In this document: positions 1 to 5,500 of the stretch, one piece after another
Layout of the letters: each line of letters opens with the position of its first letter
How positions within the stretch are numbered: position 1 is the stretch's first letter
Notes under the pieces: model-generated
The model's database searches: none
Told to the model about the DNA's origin: nothing
What the model saw: only the letters and a program-made list of their open reading frames with translations
Assembly (NCBI GenBank): GCA_903933765.1
Contig: CAIZLI010000188.1
Span: 1-14,556 of the forward strand
Reading direction: 5' to 3'
DNA from: an uncultured Bacteroidota bacterium
Lineage (GTDB): Bacteria; Bacteroidota; Bacteroidia; Chitinophagales; Chitinophagaceae
Length of the DNA: 14,556 bases
Translations under genes and position numbers: made by a program

Positions 1-38
1 GTCAATCTAATAAAATATATACTTTAGTAATTATTTAC

Positions 39-67
39 TTGCTCTTTTGTATTACTGTAGTTATACA
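39..67 (+). promoter_or_regulatory. Candidate sigma70-like promoter for the leftmost gene cluster
   Basis: A weak -35 (TTGCTC, 39-44) is separated by 17 bases from a -10-like hexamer (TATACA, 62-67). Transcription would start near base 74, about 30 bases before the first gene at 103. The whole stretch 1-80 is very AT-rich, so chance matches are likely and the -35 matches consensus only in its first three bases. Confidence 0.3.
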
Positions 68-102
68 TCATTACATCGAACACACACTACCAAGAGGTTT
101 TT

Positions 103-282
103 ATGAGAAAATACATTTATATCAATGGAAATCAAAAAGTTACGGCTAAACAAGTTATCGCTCAAATTCACGCAATCTTACTTACAAAAACAGTAGCAGA
201 AAAAGGCGTTGAGGGCTTGGCTCCCGCTACTCGTGAAAAGTTAAATCATTTAGCGAAGCAATACGGTTATTTTTTTGAATAA
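103..282 (+). CDS. Small hypothetical phage protein (59 aa)
   Basis: This short ORF encodes a basic 59-residue protein beginning MRKYIYINGNQKVTAKQ. The start is supported by AGAGG at 94-98, five bases before the ATG. The peptide is soluble and probably helical in its middle part (roughly residues 15-50), with no signal peptide, cysteine cluster or membrane segment. It is the first gene of a set of small plus-strand genes, each with its own ribosome-binding site, as is typical of phage early regions. I do not recognise the family. The good Shine-Dalgarno sequence and ordinary amino-acid composition argue that it is a real gene. Confidence 0.72.
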   Translation: MRKYIYINGNQKVTAKQVIAQIHAILLTKTVAEKGVEGLAPATREKLNHLAKQYGYFFE

Positions 283-325
283 CCCAAAACATCTATTAAA
301 AACATAAACAATTTCAGAGGATTTT

Positions 326-673
326 ATGCCATATATTTGCAAAGAAACCGTTAAAACTATCGCAAAACAAATTAAAACAACTTTTCCAAAATACAAGTGG
401 TCAATTACTGGTGGAAATACTTCGTCGCTAGAAATTAGACTAATGGAAAGTGATTTAGATATCACTTCCGAGGATTCAGTGAGCTTTTATCACCCACATT
501 TTACTAAAAACGAAGGATTCAAAGTTATCGGACTTAAAGTAATTGATATAGTTAACAACATTAACCCTAAAGTAGTTGAGCATGAAGATTCTGATTATGG
601 GTCGATTCCTAACTTTTATTTTCACGGCGTGAAAGTTGGGAAGTGGAATAAGCCATATAAGAAAATTCTATAA
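326..673 (+). CDS. LPD29-like small protein
   Basis: This is a 115-residue soluble protein. The N-terminal 45 residues, with an ETVKTIAKQIKTTFPKYKWS segment followed by a GGNTSSLEIRL strand, resemble the LPD29 domain (large polyvalent protein-associated domain 29). That domain usually reads as helix, then FPGVKFSVR, then a glycine-rich strand, and is found in phage and mobile-element proteins with no known enzyme activity. The rest (residues 50-115) is unrecognised and ends in a lysine-rich tail. AGAGGA at 317-322 is well spaced before the ATG. The gene lies 43 bases after its neighbour on the same strand. The domain match is from memory of the motif and is moderate, not certain. Confidence 0.7.
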   Translation: MPYICKETVKTIAKQIKTTFPKYKWSITGGNTSSLEIRLMESDLDITSEDSVSFYHPHFTKNEGFKVIGLKVIDIVNNINPKVVEHEDSDYGSIPNFYFHGVKVGKWNKPYKKIL

Positions 674-743
674 GGGATCTTCTTTTTCACTTAACAATTA
701 CAATAGCTTACAAAATTAAAATATTAAGGTTTAAAGATTTAAC

Positions 744-983
744 ATGAAATCAATTTTTGGTAAAAAAGCGCACTATTACTTACCTGGCGAATATGTTGTT
801 CGCTTTAAAACTCGTGAAAACTTTCTTAAATTTTGGGCTAAATGCGAGTCTAACTCTACTCATACAAATTTTCGAGGTCAGCCTTTCAACTGGGCTTGCT
901 TTTGTCGTAACGAAAAAATGGACTTTTACCCATTTTCTAACTCACTTTCTGTAAAAATTACTATTTTCGAGGAGCAAGCTTAG
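744..983 (+). CDS. Hypothetical protein (79 aa)
   Basis: This gene encodes a 79-residue protein rich in aromatic residues (many F, Y and W) with a basic N-terminus. It contains two cysteines in an ACFC motif near residue 52, but no complete zinc site. The Shine-Dalgarno sequence is weak: AAGG at 727-730 is 13 bases from the ATG. An AT-rich gap of about 70 bases separates it from the upstream gene and could hold a promoter (TTAACA at 691-696), but no convincing -10 has the right spacing. An overlapping ORF in another frame gives an unlikely composition and was discarded. I do not recognise a family. It probably belongs with the next gene, which starts three bases after its stop. Confidence 0.65.
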   Translation: MKSIFGKKAHYYLPGEYVVRFKTRENFLKFWAKCESNSTHTNFRGQPFNWACFCRNEKMDFYPFSNSLSVKITIFEEQA

Positions 984-985
984 TC

Positions 986-1504
986 ATGAAAACAACACTT
1001 TTTCAGAAAGACAATTTAAAGCATTTATCAATGCGACAATTAAAAGAAATTAAAGACAACGGCTATCGCTCCAAGGATTGCCGTCAGGACTACTGCCCTT
1101 TTAGTGTTGAGGAGCGTATATTTGAGTTGGCAATCAAGCAAGCAGACGCCCTTTGCGGACCAACTGAACCAGTTATTGAATTTGACAATCAACTGAGCGC
1201 AGAAATGTCGGTTAAAATGCCAGGTAAATGGCTTTTATCTTTAATTGATTATGCTGTAAAAAAACACAAAAAATTCACTCACAGAATCGAATTGAATCAA
1301 AAAAATATCAATTTTACGATTGATTGCGATTTATTCCCGACCATTGTCAGTATTGAATTGTGGGTCAAGTCAATGAACGACTGGATTTTCATTCGCGGCG
1401 ATGATCTTACAATAAATCAACATGCTGATTTAACTGAGGAAGTCATTGAATGGCTTGCTGATAACCCAAAAATTAAAGAATACAACCCAGAAGATTATAT
1501 TTAA
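986..1504 (+). CDS. Hypothetical acidic phage protein (172 aa)
   Basis: This is a soluble, mixed alpha/beta protein of 172 residues. The N-terminal 45 residues are basic and contain a CRQDYCPF segment with two cysteines. The middle has alternating hydrophobic strands (around residues 95-125), and the C-terminus is acidic and ends EYNPEDYI. There is no recognisable catalytic motif, signal peptide or membrane segment. The start follows the previous stop by three bases. The purine-rich GAGGAG at 969-974 inside the end of that gene is about 11 bases upstream, suggesting translational coupling. It is the largest gene of the left early cluster. Its function is unknown. Confidence 0.75.
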   Translation: MKTTLFQKDNLKHLSMRQLKEIKDNGYRSKDCRQDYCPFSVEERIFELAIKQADALCGPTEPVIEFDNQLSAEMSVKMPGKWLLSLIDYAVKKHKKFTHRIELNQKNINFTIDCDLFPTIVSIELWVKSMNDWIFIRGDDLTINQHADLTEEVIEWLADNPKIKEYNPEDYI

Positions 1505-1516
1505 AAGGAGCAGAAA

Positions 1517-1705
1517 ATGGAAATGAACTTTACGCGCGAAGAGATTTTGACATCAATCGAAAACTTAAAAAAAGGACAAAAGATGCGTCGAGAGTTGGCG
1601 CTTGAGGCTCTGGAAGCTGCTTCGCGCAAAACTTTTGAGGGTCAATGGATTGCTTACGCAGTAAGAATCAAAGAACTAGAGGCGATGCTTGAAATTTGTG
1701 AGTAA
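1517..1705 (+). CDS. Small helical hypothetical protein (62 aa)
   Basis: This 62-residue protein is almost entirely predicted helix, with heptad-like leucine, isoleucine and alanine spacing and many charged residues. It is a likely small coiled-coil or helical-bundle protein. AAGGAG at 1505-1510 lies six bases before the ATG, a strong ribosome-binding site. It ends at a TAA within a few bases of a GTG that could open the next tiny ORF. An intrinsic-terminator-like hairpin follows directly, so this may be the last gene of the first plus-strand transcription unit. No family is recognised. Confidence 0.75.
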   Translation: MEMNFTREEILTSIENLKKGQKMRRELALEALEAASRKTFEGQWIAYAVRIKELEAMLEICE

Positions 1706-1805
1706 ATTTTTGGTCGGGCTAGGCTTATGTCTAGTCCTTTTTACCCTTTTTTCTTTAATTCCGATTACATCAATTTTTTTTATTATATTATGTTGGGCAT
1801 TTTAA
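1698..1805 (+). CDS. Possible tiny membrane peptide (35 aa)
   Basis: A GTG that overlaps the end of the previous gene would encode a 35-residue peptide starting MSKFLVGLGLCLVLF. It is almost entirely hydrophobic, with a proline near residue 22, so it could form one long or two short membrane segments. Against it, a terminator-like hairpin with T-runs (1716-1750) lies inside the ORF, and T-rich DNA yields hydrophobic peptides by chance. Its stop is directly followed by the ATG of another hydrophobic mini-ORF, as in translationally coupled pairs. The sequence alone does not decide whether it is real. Confidence 0.35.
   Translation: MSKFLVGLGLCLVLFTLFSLIPITSIFFIILCWAF
1716..1750 (+). terminator. 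Probable intrinsic terminator after the first early gene cluster
   Basis: GGGCTAG (1716-1722) pairs with CTAGTCC (1731-1737) as a 7-bp stem containing one G-U pair, around an 8-base loop. Five T residues follow at once, and after ACCC a second run of T residues. The position is just past the stop of the 62-residue gene, where a transcription unit would be expected to end. The stem is only moderately GC-rich, so termination may be partial. Confidence 0.5.
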
Positions 1806-1889
1806 ATGATTATTGAAAACAGAGATTTAGCGATTTTGGCTTTTTGTGTTGTTGTACTTTTCTTGTGTAATATGTTTATGAAAAACTAG
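1806..1889 (+). CDS. Possible tiny single-pass membrane peptide (27 aa)
   Basis: This ORF starts immediately after the TAA of the preceding mini-ORF and encodes 27 residues. A short polar, acidic N-terminus (MIIENRD) is followed by about 15 hydrophobic residues and a basic end (MKN). The arrangement is that of a single-pass membrane peptide with a positively charged cytoplasmic tail. No Shine-Dalgarno sequence is seen, so translation would depend on coupling to the ORF upstream. Phages often encode such peptides (holin-like, spanin-like or superinfection-related), but nothing here identifies the role. Confidence 0.35.
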   Translation: MIIENRDLAILAFCVVVLFLCNMFMKN

Positions 1890-1891
1890 AC

Positions 1892-1920
1892 TTTCCTCAG
1901 AGCCCGCCACGTCATATTAT
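1892..1920 (+). promoter_or_regulatory. Candidate promoter giving a leaderless or near-leaderless transcript
   Basis: TATTAT at 1915-1920 matches the -10 consensus at five of six positions and ends six bases before the ATG of the metallophosphoesterase gene. The matching -35 region (TTTCCT, 1892-1897, 17-base spacer) is poor. Transcription from this site would begin at or next to the start codon. GCCCGC (1902-1907) and GCGGGC (1940-1945) form an inverted repeat flanking the start codon. Confidence 0.35.
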
Positions 1921-1926
1921 ACATAA

Positions 1927-2643
1927 ATGAGTATACTACGCGGGCAGTATTCTTCAATTTTAGTCATTTCAGATCTACACTTTCCCTACAATCACGCCGA
2001 TGTGGTTGCGTTTCTAAAAGCTCTCAAGAAAAAATATAAACCAGATCTAGTCGTATCACTTGGTGACGAAGTGGATCTTCACGCTTTTAGCTTTCACGAA
2101 AAAGACCCTGACCTTTTAAGCCCCGGGGATGAGTTAAAAACAGCCATCGCGCGCCTACAACCACTTTACAATTTATTCCCAGAAATGCTCTTGGTTGAGT
2201 CTAATCACGGGTCTCTAGTCTACCGCAGGGGAAAGGCGTTTGGCCTACCCAGACACGTTCTAAAAGCTTATAGCGCGGTACTAGAGGCCCCTGTGGGCTG
2301 GAAGTGGCATAGTGATCTAATTGTCACTTGTTCAGATAATAATAAAGTATATATTTGTCACGGGCGATCTGCCGATGGGCTTAAACTTAGTCAATCAATG
2401 GGCATGTCGTGCGTCCAGGGCCATTATCACGAAAAGTTCGAGGTTCGCTACTGGGCTAATAAATTAGGGCTTTTTTGGTCAGCTTTAGCGGGTTGTTTGA
2501 TTGAAAATGATTCGCTGGCCTTCGCCTATAATAAATTGAATTTAAAACGCCCCGTAATTGGAACAATCGTTATTATAAATGGGCAGCCAAAACTTGAGCC
2601 GATGATCTTAAATGAACACGGCCGTTGGATCGGAACATTATGA
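1927..2643 (+). CDS. Calcineurin-like metallophosphoesterase
   Basis: This 238-residue protein carries the metal-binding motifs of the calcineurin-like phosphoesterase fold in order: SDLH (D16, H18), GDEVD (46-50), SNHG in place of the usual GNHD/E (92-95), a central HG (145-146) and GHYH (165-168). Such enzymes hydrolyse phosphomono- or diesters with two divalent metals. Phage members are common, but their substrates (nucleotides, nucleic acid ends or proteins) are mostly unknown. The start is the only plausible one: an in-frame TAA immediately precedes the ATG. There is no Shine-Dalgarno sequence, but a -10-like hexamer lies six bases upstream. The last four bases overlap the next gene (ATGA). 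The fold assignment is secure; the substrate is not. Confidence 0.9.
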   Translation: MSILRGQYSSILVISDLHFPYNHADVVAFLKALKKKYKPDLVVSLGDEVDLHAFSFHEKDPDLLSPGDELKTAIARLQPLYNLFPEMLLVESNHGSLVYRRGKAFGLPRHVLKAYSAVLEAPVGWKWHSDLIVTCSDNNKVYICHGRSADGLKLSQSMGMSCVQGHYHEKFEVRYWANKLGLFWSALAGCLIENDSLAFAYNKLNLKRPVIGTIVIINGQPKLEPMILNEHGRWIGTL

Positions 2644-2966
2644 AAAAAACATTCGTGATTTTTGGTCAAAAAGTTCAAGTGCAATATTCTAAAAATTCGA
2701 TTGTTGACGAAACGGGCAAACACTTGAGTGGGTTCTTTAATCCGCAAATGAGAATGATAGTCATTGGCCCAGACACACCGGAAGAAATGGCCCTTACATT
2801 ATTACATGAGTTATTTCACGCAGTTGTTTACCGCACTGGGGCCGCGCAGATCGTTTCAAGGGAGGCCGAAGAGATACTTTGCGAGGCTTTTGCTAACTTT
2901 GTGTTTGAGAATTTTGACTTCAAAAAATCTAAAAAATCCAAAAAAGTGACACGTTCTAAAAAATAA
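2640..2966 (+). CDS. HExxH zinc metallopeptidase-like protein
   Basis: This 108-residue protein has the zinc-protease motif HELFH (H56, E57, H60), followed about 20 residues later by an acidic helix (EEILCEAFANF) that could supply the third ligand, E78 or E82. This is the pattern of small ImmA/IrrE- or SprT-like phage proteins. The C-terminus is a lysine tail (SKKSKKVTRSKK) that could bind nucleic acid. The ATG overlaps the stop of the phosphoesterase gene as ATGA, so the pair is probably translationally coupled; an upstream TTG is less likely. Whether it is an active protease, and what it cleaves (an ImmA-type enzyme would cut a repressor), cannot be told. No repressor gene lies beside it. 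Confidence 0.82.
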   Translation: MKKTFVIFGQKVQVQYSKNSIVDETGKHLSGFFNPQMRMIVIGPDTPEEMALTLLHELFHAVVYRTGAAQIVSREAEEILCEAFANFVFENFDFKKSKKSKKVTRSKK

Positions 2967-2985
2967 TTAAATGATCTTTTATGTG

Positions 2986-3014
2986 TTGACTTAATCTGCG
3001 ACTAAAGTTGTGAT
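2986..3014 (+). promoter_or_regulatory. Candidate promoter for the replication module
   Basis: TTGACT (2986-2991) is a good -35 match. With a 17-base spacer it is followed by TGTGAT (3009-3014), a weak -10 with four matches. The predicted start near 3021 falls just before the first hairpin of the structured stretch, which would become a 5' leader of about 130 bases for the replication initiator gene. It lies in a non-coding gap 20 bases after the metallopeptidase stop. Confidence 0.45.
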
Positions 3015-3027
3015 CTGAAAAAAACAA

Positions 3028-3127
3028 AGGCCCTACTGTTCGAGAGTAGAGCCTAAAACGAGTTGTTGGGTACAACTAAAAACCAAAGCTTAATGCTGAC
3101 TTTGGTATAGCGTTGTACCCCACGACT
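3028..3127 (+). ncRNA. Structured leader or inverted-repeat element upstream of the replication initiator
   Basis: Three nested or adjacent dyads fill this non-coding stretch. The first is GGCCCTACT (3029-3037) with AGTAGAGCC (3045-3053), with one mismatch and extended by an A-T pair. The second is a 16-base stem, AGTTGTTGGGTACAAC (3061-3076) with GTTGTACCCCACGACT (3112-3127), having 14 Watson-Crick pairs, one G-U and one mismatch. Inside it is the third, ACCAAAG (3082-3088) with CTTTGGT (3100-3106). Each arm of the long stem can also fold alone, giving loops TGGGT and ACCCC that are complementary. No T-run follows, so it is not a simple terminator. It could be a regulatory RNA leader or part of the replication origin. 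I know of no matching family. Confidence 0.6.
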
Positions 3128-3150
3128 GTCAATGGTTTGAGGGGGGAATT

Positions 3151-3858
3151 TTGGACCATATTACAATTCGTTTAATAAATGCAGAACAATATATAAAAAG
3201 AAAAGACGTTCAAAATATAAGTTGGTTTGCTCTGCCTATCGCTTTGTTAGATCATCCTGATTTTTTTGGCATCACAGGTAATGAATTTAAGGCATTTTTT
3301 TACATCATTTCTTTGTACGGAAAATTGAAAAAATATGAGTATCAAATTAACACTGACCACTGTTGTCATAATTTGCAAATTTCTAAAGATGATTTGAACA
3401 ATGTTTTGAAAAAATTACATGGCAAAGCGTGGCAAGTTGTTGATTTCATTGACCACGTAACGCCAACGTCACAGATCTGTACGGAAACGTCACGCCCACG
3501 TACCGCTACATACAAACAAACAAACATACAAACAAACATAATTTCATCCTCGGAGCTGGAAAAACCAGCATCCTCGAAAAAGCAAACTTTTAAAATTTCA
3601 GGACCACAAGATTTTCACGAAATTTTTTCAGAAAATATTTTTCAAAACTTTAACCAACTTTACCCTGATGCAGATTTTCAGAAACGAGAGTTTACGAAAA
3701 TGCATACTTGGCTTATTAGCAACCCAAAGAAAAATTTAAAAACTGAACGTGGTTGGACGCAATTTGTGGCAAACTGGTTTGACCGCGCTTGGAATCAAAA
3801 TCAAAGTTCCGCACAAAAACGGCCCGCCACGCTGTTTGGAATGGACCCCTCACTATGA
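3151..3858 (+). CDS. Phage replication initiator / replisome organiser-like protein
   Basis: This 235-residue protein has the two-part layout of phage replication initiators (lambda O or replisome-organiser type). An N-terminal winged-helix-like domain (about 30-105, FGITGNEFKAFFYIISLYG then a second helical half) is followed by a Thr/Gln/Ser-rich linker (about 105-145). A short C-terminal domain follows, with the pattern ...YPD...W...NPKKN...W..FVANWFDRAW, typical of helicase-loading ends. The TTG start is preceded by AGGGGGG (3140-3146) at four bases, and there is no early ATG. The stop overlaps the helicase start (ATGA). It would bind the origin, plausibly the iteron-like cluster inside its own linker, and recruit the helicase. 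Confident as a replication protein from layout and neighbour; the exact family is not certain. Confidence 0.78.
   Translation: MDHITIRLINAEQYIKRKDVQNISWFALPIALLDHPDFFGITGNEFKAFFYIISLYGKLKKYEYQINTDHCCHNLQISKDDLNNVLKKLHGKAWQVVDFIDHVTPTSQICTETSRPRTATYKQTNIQTNIISSSELEKPASSKKQTFKISGPQDFHEIFSENIFQNFNQLYPDADFQKREFTKMHTWLISNPKKNLKTERGWTQFVANWFDRAWNQNQSSAQKRPATLFGMDPSL
3454..3540 (+). other. Putative replication origin inside the initiator gene (iteron-like repeats)
   Basis: Within the linker-coding part of the initiator gene there are paired repeats: CACGTAACG (3454-3462) and CACGTACCG (3497-3505), and AACGTCAC at 3465-3472 and again at 3486-3493, exactly 21 bases (two helical turns) apart. A perfect 10-bp palindrome, ACAGATCTGT (3471-3480), lies between them. 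Next comes a strand-biased run of ACAAAC/ACATAC units (3509-3540) and then AT-rich DNA. Lambdoid phages place their origin in the same part of gene O. The role here is inferred from position and repeats. Confidence 0.45.
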
Positions 3859-4949
3859 GCTTTCTAAACGTACATAACGCGGCGGAGATCGTCCGCCAGA
3901 ACCTTAAAACGGCCAAGGACAACCTACTTTCGTTCGGTGTTTCCTTTTTGGACGATGCAATGATCGGAATCTTGAAAAATGACCTGATTTTGGTGGGTGC
4001 AAGATCGGGTGCAGGGAAAACCCAATTTTGCGTAAATGTCGCCTTAGCAAATGTTCGAGCAGGGAAGAGAGTTCACTTTTTAGCACTTGAAGCAGAGCAA
4101 GGGGAAATTGAGACAAGAATCATTTTTCAGTTTTTTCAAGAGCTATTCACAGAAAATCGAAAAAACTGGATGGCTGCGAGAATGACTGAAAAAAATGATG
4201 AATTGCGAATGAGACTAGACGCTGTTTATTCTAAGCGTTTTTCTTATCAGCAATTTGCGCTTGGTGAAACTTTGCAAATTCTTCCTGATTTAACAAATAT
4301 GGCGATTGAAAAATTAGATAGCCTTGAAGGGCTTCATACTTTTTACAAAAGCGATAAATTTGACGTGAGAGATTTTATGCTTAAAGTTCTAGAATGTGCT
4401 GATGAGACTGATTTGATTATTTGCGACCACGTTCATTACTTTGATTATGATGATGATGCAGAAAACAAAAGCATTAAAGAAATTGCAAAGACTGCTCGAA
4501 CATTGGCTCTTGAAAATGGGAAGCCGATCATTCTTGTTTCACACCTAAGAAAGTCAGACAAAAATGGCGATTTAGTGCCAAGTTTGGAAGAATTTCACGG
4601 TTCTAGTGATCTTTACAAGATTGCCACGAAAGCGATTACGTTGGCCCCTGGAGCTTGGAACGCCGAGGGAAAGATGCAGACATTTGTAAGAATTGTTAAA
4701 AACAGATTTGATGGGTCTGTCACTCGTGTAATCGGTGCTGTTAATTACTTAATTTCTGAAGGTCGTTATGAAATCGAATATAAAATCGGGGACGCTAATC
4801 AAAAGCGAGACAGTGGTTTTACAGCTCTTGAGCCATTTAATTATCCGCAATGGGCAAGACTACCCGCCAACAGTCCACGCAATAATCCTTCAGATGCTAA
4901 AAAACTCCCAAACTATGCTGACAAGCACAGAGGGCAGAATACTTTATAA
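3855..4949 (+). CDS. DnaB-like replicative helicase (RecA-fold ATPase)
   Basis: This 364-residue protein has a single RecA-like ATPase core. It shows a Walker A (GARSGAGKT, 48-56), an ALEAEQGEIETRI segment like the DnaB H1a region, a Walker B (DLIICD, 186-191), the sensor-like ILVSHLRK (227-233) and a basic VKNRFDG hairpin (281-287) resembling the DnaB arginine finger region. It lacks the N-terminal domain of full DnaB, as in several short phage helicases. The ATG at 3855 is chosen because it overlaps the initiator stop (ATGA); an in-frame ATG at 3789 would lie deep inside that gene. The last 35 residues are low-complexity (Pro/Asn/Lys). It would unwind DNA at the fork after loading by the initiator. 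Confidence 0.88.
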   Translation: MSFLNVHNAAEIVRQNLKTAKDNLLSFGVSFLDDAMIGILKNDLILVGARSGAGKTQFCVNVALANVRAGKRVHFLALEAEQGEIETRIIFQFFQELFTENRKNWMAARMTEKNDELRMRLDAVYSKRFSYQQFALGETLQILPDLTNMAIEKLDSLEGLHTFYKSDKFDVRDFMLKVLECADETDLIICDHVHYFDYDDDAENKSIKEIAKTARTLALENGKPIILVSHLRKSDKNGDLVPSLEEFHGSSDLYKIATKAITLAPGAWNAEGKMQTFVRIVKNRFDGSVTRVIGAVNYLISEGRYEIEYKIGDANQKRDSGFTALEPFNYPQWARLPANSPRNNPSDAKKLPNYADKHRGQNTL

Positions 4950-5082
4950 ATTATGCCTTCCCAAAATTAAAGGAACTATATGGGAAGACCACATTATTAA
5001 CAAACCAAAAACCAAAGACGAATTAGAAAGAGAAAAAGAATATGAAAAAATATGTAAACGATATGACGATTTTCTTAAATAA
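4894..5082 (+). CDS. Small charged hypothetical protein, start uncertain
   Basis: This frame encodes about 62 residues from the ATG at 4894 (55 from an ATG at 4915), beginning inside the helicase gene in another frame and ending DELEREKEYEKICKRYDDFLK, a highly charged helix. The open frame continues upstream to an ATG at 4768 that has AAGG five bases before it, but that would mean a 182-base overlap with the helicase. Neither 4894 nor 4915 has a clear Shine-Dalgarno sequence. The C-terminal half lies outside the helicase and looks protein-like, so I think a gene exists here. Its start and role are unknown. It overlaps the following HTH gene by 41 bases. Confidence 0.5.
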   Translation: MLKNSQTMLTSTEGRILYKLCLPKIKGTIWEDHIINKPKTKDELEREKEYEKICKRYDDFLK

Positions 5083-5380
5083 GCCCCTCGACCTTGCGCT
5101 AAGAGAAAATCTAAAAAAATACAAATTCACAGAAAAGCAAACGATGATTTGCTTAATGCTCATGGATGGTTGGTCAAATTTAGAGATTGCAAATCATTAC
5201 GACTTAGAAGTTGCGACAATAAAAAATCACATGATTAGAATTTACGGTCGAACAGGTCTTGAGAATCGTGCTATTTTTATTTCTCATTTTTTGAAATTAC
5301 TTTTCGCTGATTTACAAAAAAGCGCAGAGGTTAGCAAAAAAATTCCTTGCAAAGATACTTTCACTATATTACCACAGTAA
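5042..5380 (+). CDS. LuxR/GerE-type helix-turn-helix protein
   Basis: This 112-residue protein contains one LuxR-type DNA-binding domain (residues 29-85). The order is FTEKQTMICLMLMDGWSNLE, then IANHYDLEVATIKNHMIRIY, then GRTGLENRAIFISHFLK, which matches the family pattern of LTxRExxVLxLxxxGxSNxEIA, then TVKxHxxxIxxKLGxxNRxEA. There is no receiver or autoinducer domain; the extra N-terminal 28 and C-terminal 27 residues are short tails. It probably binds DNA as a dimer and regulates phage genes. The ATG at 5042 overlaps the preceding ORF; a second ATG at 5063 (MTIF) is possible. It is the first of two such single-domain proteins in the window. Confidence 0.85.
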   Translation: MKKYVNDMTIFLNKPLDLALRENLKKYKFTEKQTMICLMLMDGWSNLEIANHYDLEVATIKNHMIRIYGRTGLENRAIFISHFLKLLFADLQKSAEVSKKIPCKDTFTILPQ

Positions 5381-5381
5381 T

Positions 5382-5480
5382 ATGTCACCGATTAAATTTT
5401 TTGATTGGACCTTTGCTTTTTTGCTTGGGTTTTTTTTAGGTATTATAGTTGGTGGCTCCCTTTTGTTTCTGCGACCTTGA
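5382..5480 (+). CDS. Tiny single-pass membrane protein (32 aa)
   Basis: This ORF begins one base after the stop of the HTH gene and encodes a 32-residue peptide. A short N-terminus (MSPIKFFDW) precedes a membrane helix containing a glycine zipper (GFFLGIIVGG, residues 16-25), ending in LLFLRP. No Shine-Dalgarno sequence is seen, so translation is probably coupled to the HTH gene. A terminator follows 20 bases later, consistent with it being the last gene of the replication transcript. Size and shape fit phage membrane peptides such as small holin-like or superinfection-exclusion peptides, but nothing selects between these. Confidence 0.55.
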   Translation: MSPIKFFDWTFAFLLGFFLGIIVGGSLLFLRP

Positions 5481-5500
5481 TTTTTGACCCTTGGCGCAGG

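Noticed and set aside
250..465. A 71-codon minus-strand ORF
   Set aside because: It is antisense to the LPD29-like gene, which has a good ribosome-binding site and a recognisable motif.
3029..3053. Hairpin as a simple intrinsic terminator for the metallopeptidase gene
   Set aside because: No T-run follows the stem, and a promoter-like sequence lies just before it, so termination is a poor explanation.
3509..3540. ACAAAC/ACATAC repeats as a CRISPR array or microsatellite locus
   Set aside because: The units are 4-12 bases long with no spacers and lie in frame inside the initiator gene linker. I keep them only as part of a possible origin.
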